A stretch of DNA of 64,000 bases, taken from Bacillus cereus group sp. RP43. Its GTDB lineage: Bacteria; Bacillota; Bacilli; Bacillales; Bacillaceae_G. The notes beneath the pieces are model-generated. The model was not told the DNA's origin. It searched no databases and saw nothing but the letters and a program-made list of their open reading frames with translations. Made by a program: the position numbers and the translations under genes. Of the stretch, positions 63,664 through 64,000 are shown piece after piece (the stretch's first letter is position 1; the number at the start of each line of letters is the position of its first letter). The stretch covers positions 3,844,001-3,908,000 of the forward strand of contig NZ_JARVHQ010000001.1 of assembly GCF_040459645.1 (NCBI RefSeq). Reading direction: 5' to 3'.

Positions 63664-64000
63664 TGTCCTTCTCCTTCTCTCTCTATGAGTTGAAACGGTC
63701 CTTTTCCGACTTTAATTGTTTGTTTTATTTTCATATTCTTCATATCCATTACGCATACTTCATCGCTATCATAACTAGCTACGTATCCTTCTGCTCCGCT
63801 TTTTAAAAATGCAAATGGGTTCGACCCTACTTCTACAGAAGCCACCTCTTTATACGTGCTAACATCAAATTTTCTAAGCGTATTCGAACCGTGACTTAGC
63901 GCATATACATACTTATCATCCTTTGTTATATTCACAGGCATAAACGGAGCATGTAAAGAACGCATCATCTCTCCGCTCTGTAAAGAATACACTAATACTT
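63660..64000 (-). CDS. YncE-like beta-propeller protein (5' part outside window)
   Basis: About 113 C-terminal residues are visible. They contain three consecutive propeller blades (KYVYALSHGSNTLRKFDVST, GYVASYDSDEVCVMDMKN, IKQTIKVGKGPF), with the YVxxxxSNxLRxFD pattern of YncE/NHL-like surface proteins. The frame stays open to base 64000; a GTG at 63992 is internal. It overlaps the response regulator gene, so the three genes are one operon. The upstream part is needed to name it. Confidence 0.75.
   Translation of the reverse strand, partial: VLVYSLQSGEMMRSLHAPFMPVNITKDDKYVYALSHGSNTLRKFDVSTYKEVASVEVGSNPFAFLKSGAEGYVASYDSDEVCVMDMKNMKIKQTIKVGKGPFQLIEREGEGQ

Overview
This window comes from a low-GC, endospore-forming Firmicute of the Bacillus cereus group. 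The evidence is an alpha/beta small acid-soluble spore protein, KinB-like sporulation kinases with a Spo0E-type phosphatase, the class IV polyhydroxyalkanoate cluster phaRBC/phaQPJ, an IlsA-type NEAT/LRR/SLH surface protein, an aminoethylphosphonate (phn) operon whose PhnX matches the classic B. cereus enzyme in its key residues, and dispersed B. cereus-type intergenic repeats. It reads as ordinary chromosome. I saw no rRNA, tRNA, prophage, transposase or CRISPR array.

Layout. 1-2.8 kb: a truncated cysteine hydrolase, an AhpD-like protein, an Lrp regulator and a CPBP protease with an AbrB-like tail. 3-6.6 kb: a YtrA-like GntR repressor with two ABC exporter modules, behind an 11-bp perfect inverted repeat that overlaps the promoter. 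6.7-14.6 kb: a sigma-54 regulon that looks like putrescine (or related amine) catabolism, with an aminotransferase, an aldehyde dehydrogenase, a sigma-54 activator, two small proteins of unknown role and an APC permease. Three -24/-12 promoters each have a related upstream motif. 14.8-18.8 kb: nrdI-nrdE-nrdF, with a group I intron in nrdE and two NrdR boxes over the promoter. 19-21.9 kb: small proteins, a GNAT enzyme and a phosphatase-like protein. 21.9-24.5 kb: queCDEF behind a preQ1-I riboswitch.

24.6-33.8 kb: a KinB-like kinase starting at CTG, a DinB-like protein, oligoendopeptidase F, MarR, a CACHE kinase, Spo0E-like phosphatase, a polysaccharide-deacetylase-like protein, a CBS-ACT protein and a class II aldolase homologue that has lost its metal ligands. 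34-36.5 kb: ilsA behind Fur boxes. 36.8-44.6 kb: the phn operon (binding protein, ATPase, fused permease, phnX, phnW, a saccharopine-dehydrogenase-like enzyme, a DeoR regulator). 45-48 kb: a DUF3905-like protein, a Ktr potassium channel subunit and a FAD oxidoreductase. 48-52.5 kb: the pha locus. 52.6-56.4 kb: a spore protein, a second Ktr subunit, a yybP-ykoY riboswitch with a TerC-family gene, and a formate/nitrite transporter with a Rex box. 56.4-64 kb: a cREC-like protein with a prepilin peptidase, lutABC with lutR, and a two-component system preceded by a truncated beta-propeller gene.

Themes. Many cis-regulatory sites can be read directly: sigma-54, NrdR, Fur, Rex, LutR, a YtrA-type operator and two riboswitches. 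The least explained parts are the two small sigma-54-controlled proteins, the degenerate MtnB-like protein, and the saccharopine-dehydrogenase-like gene inside the phosphonate operon.
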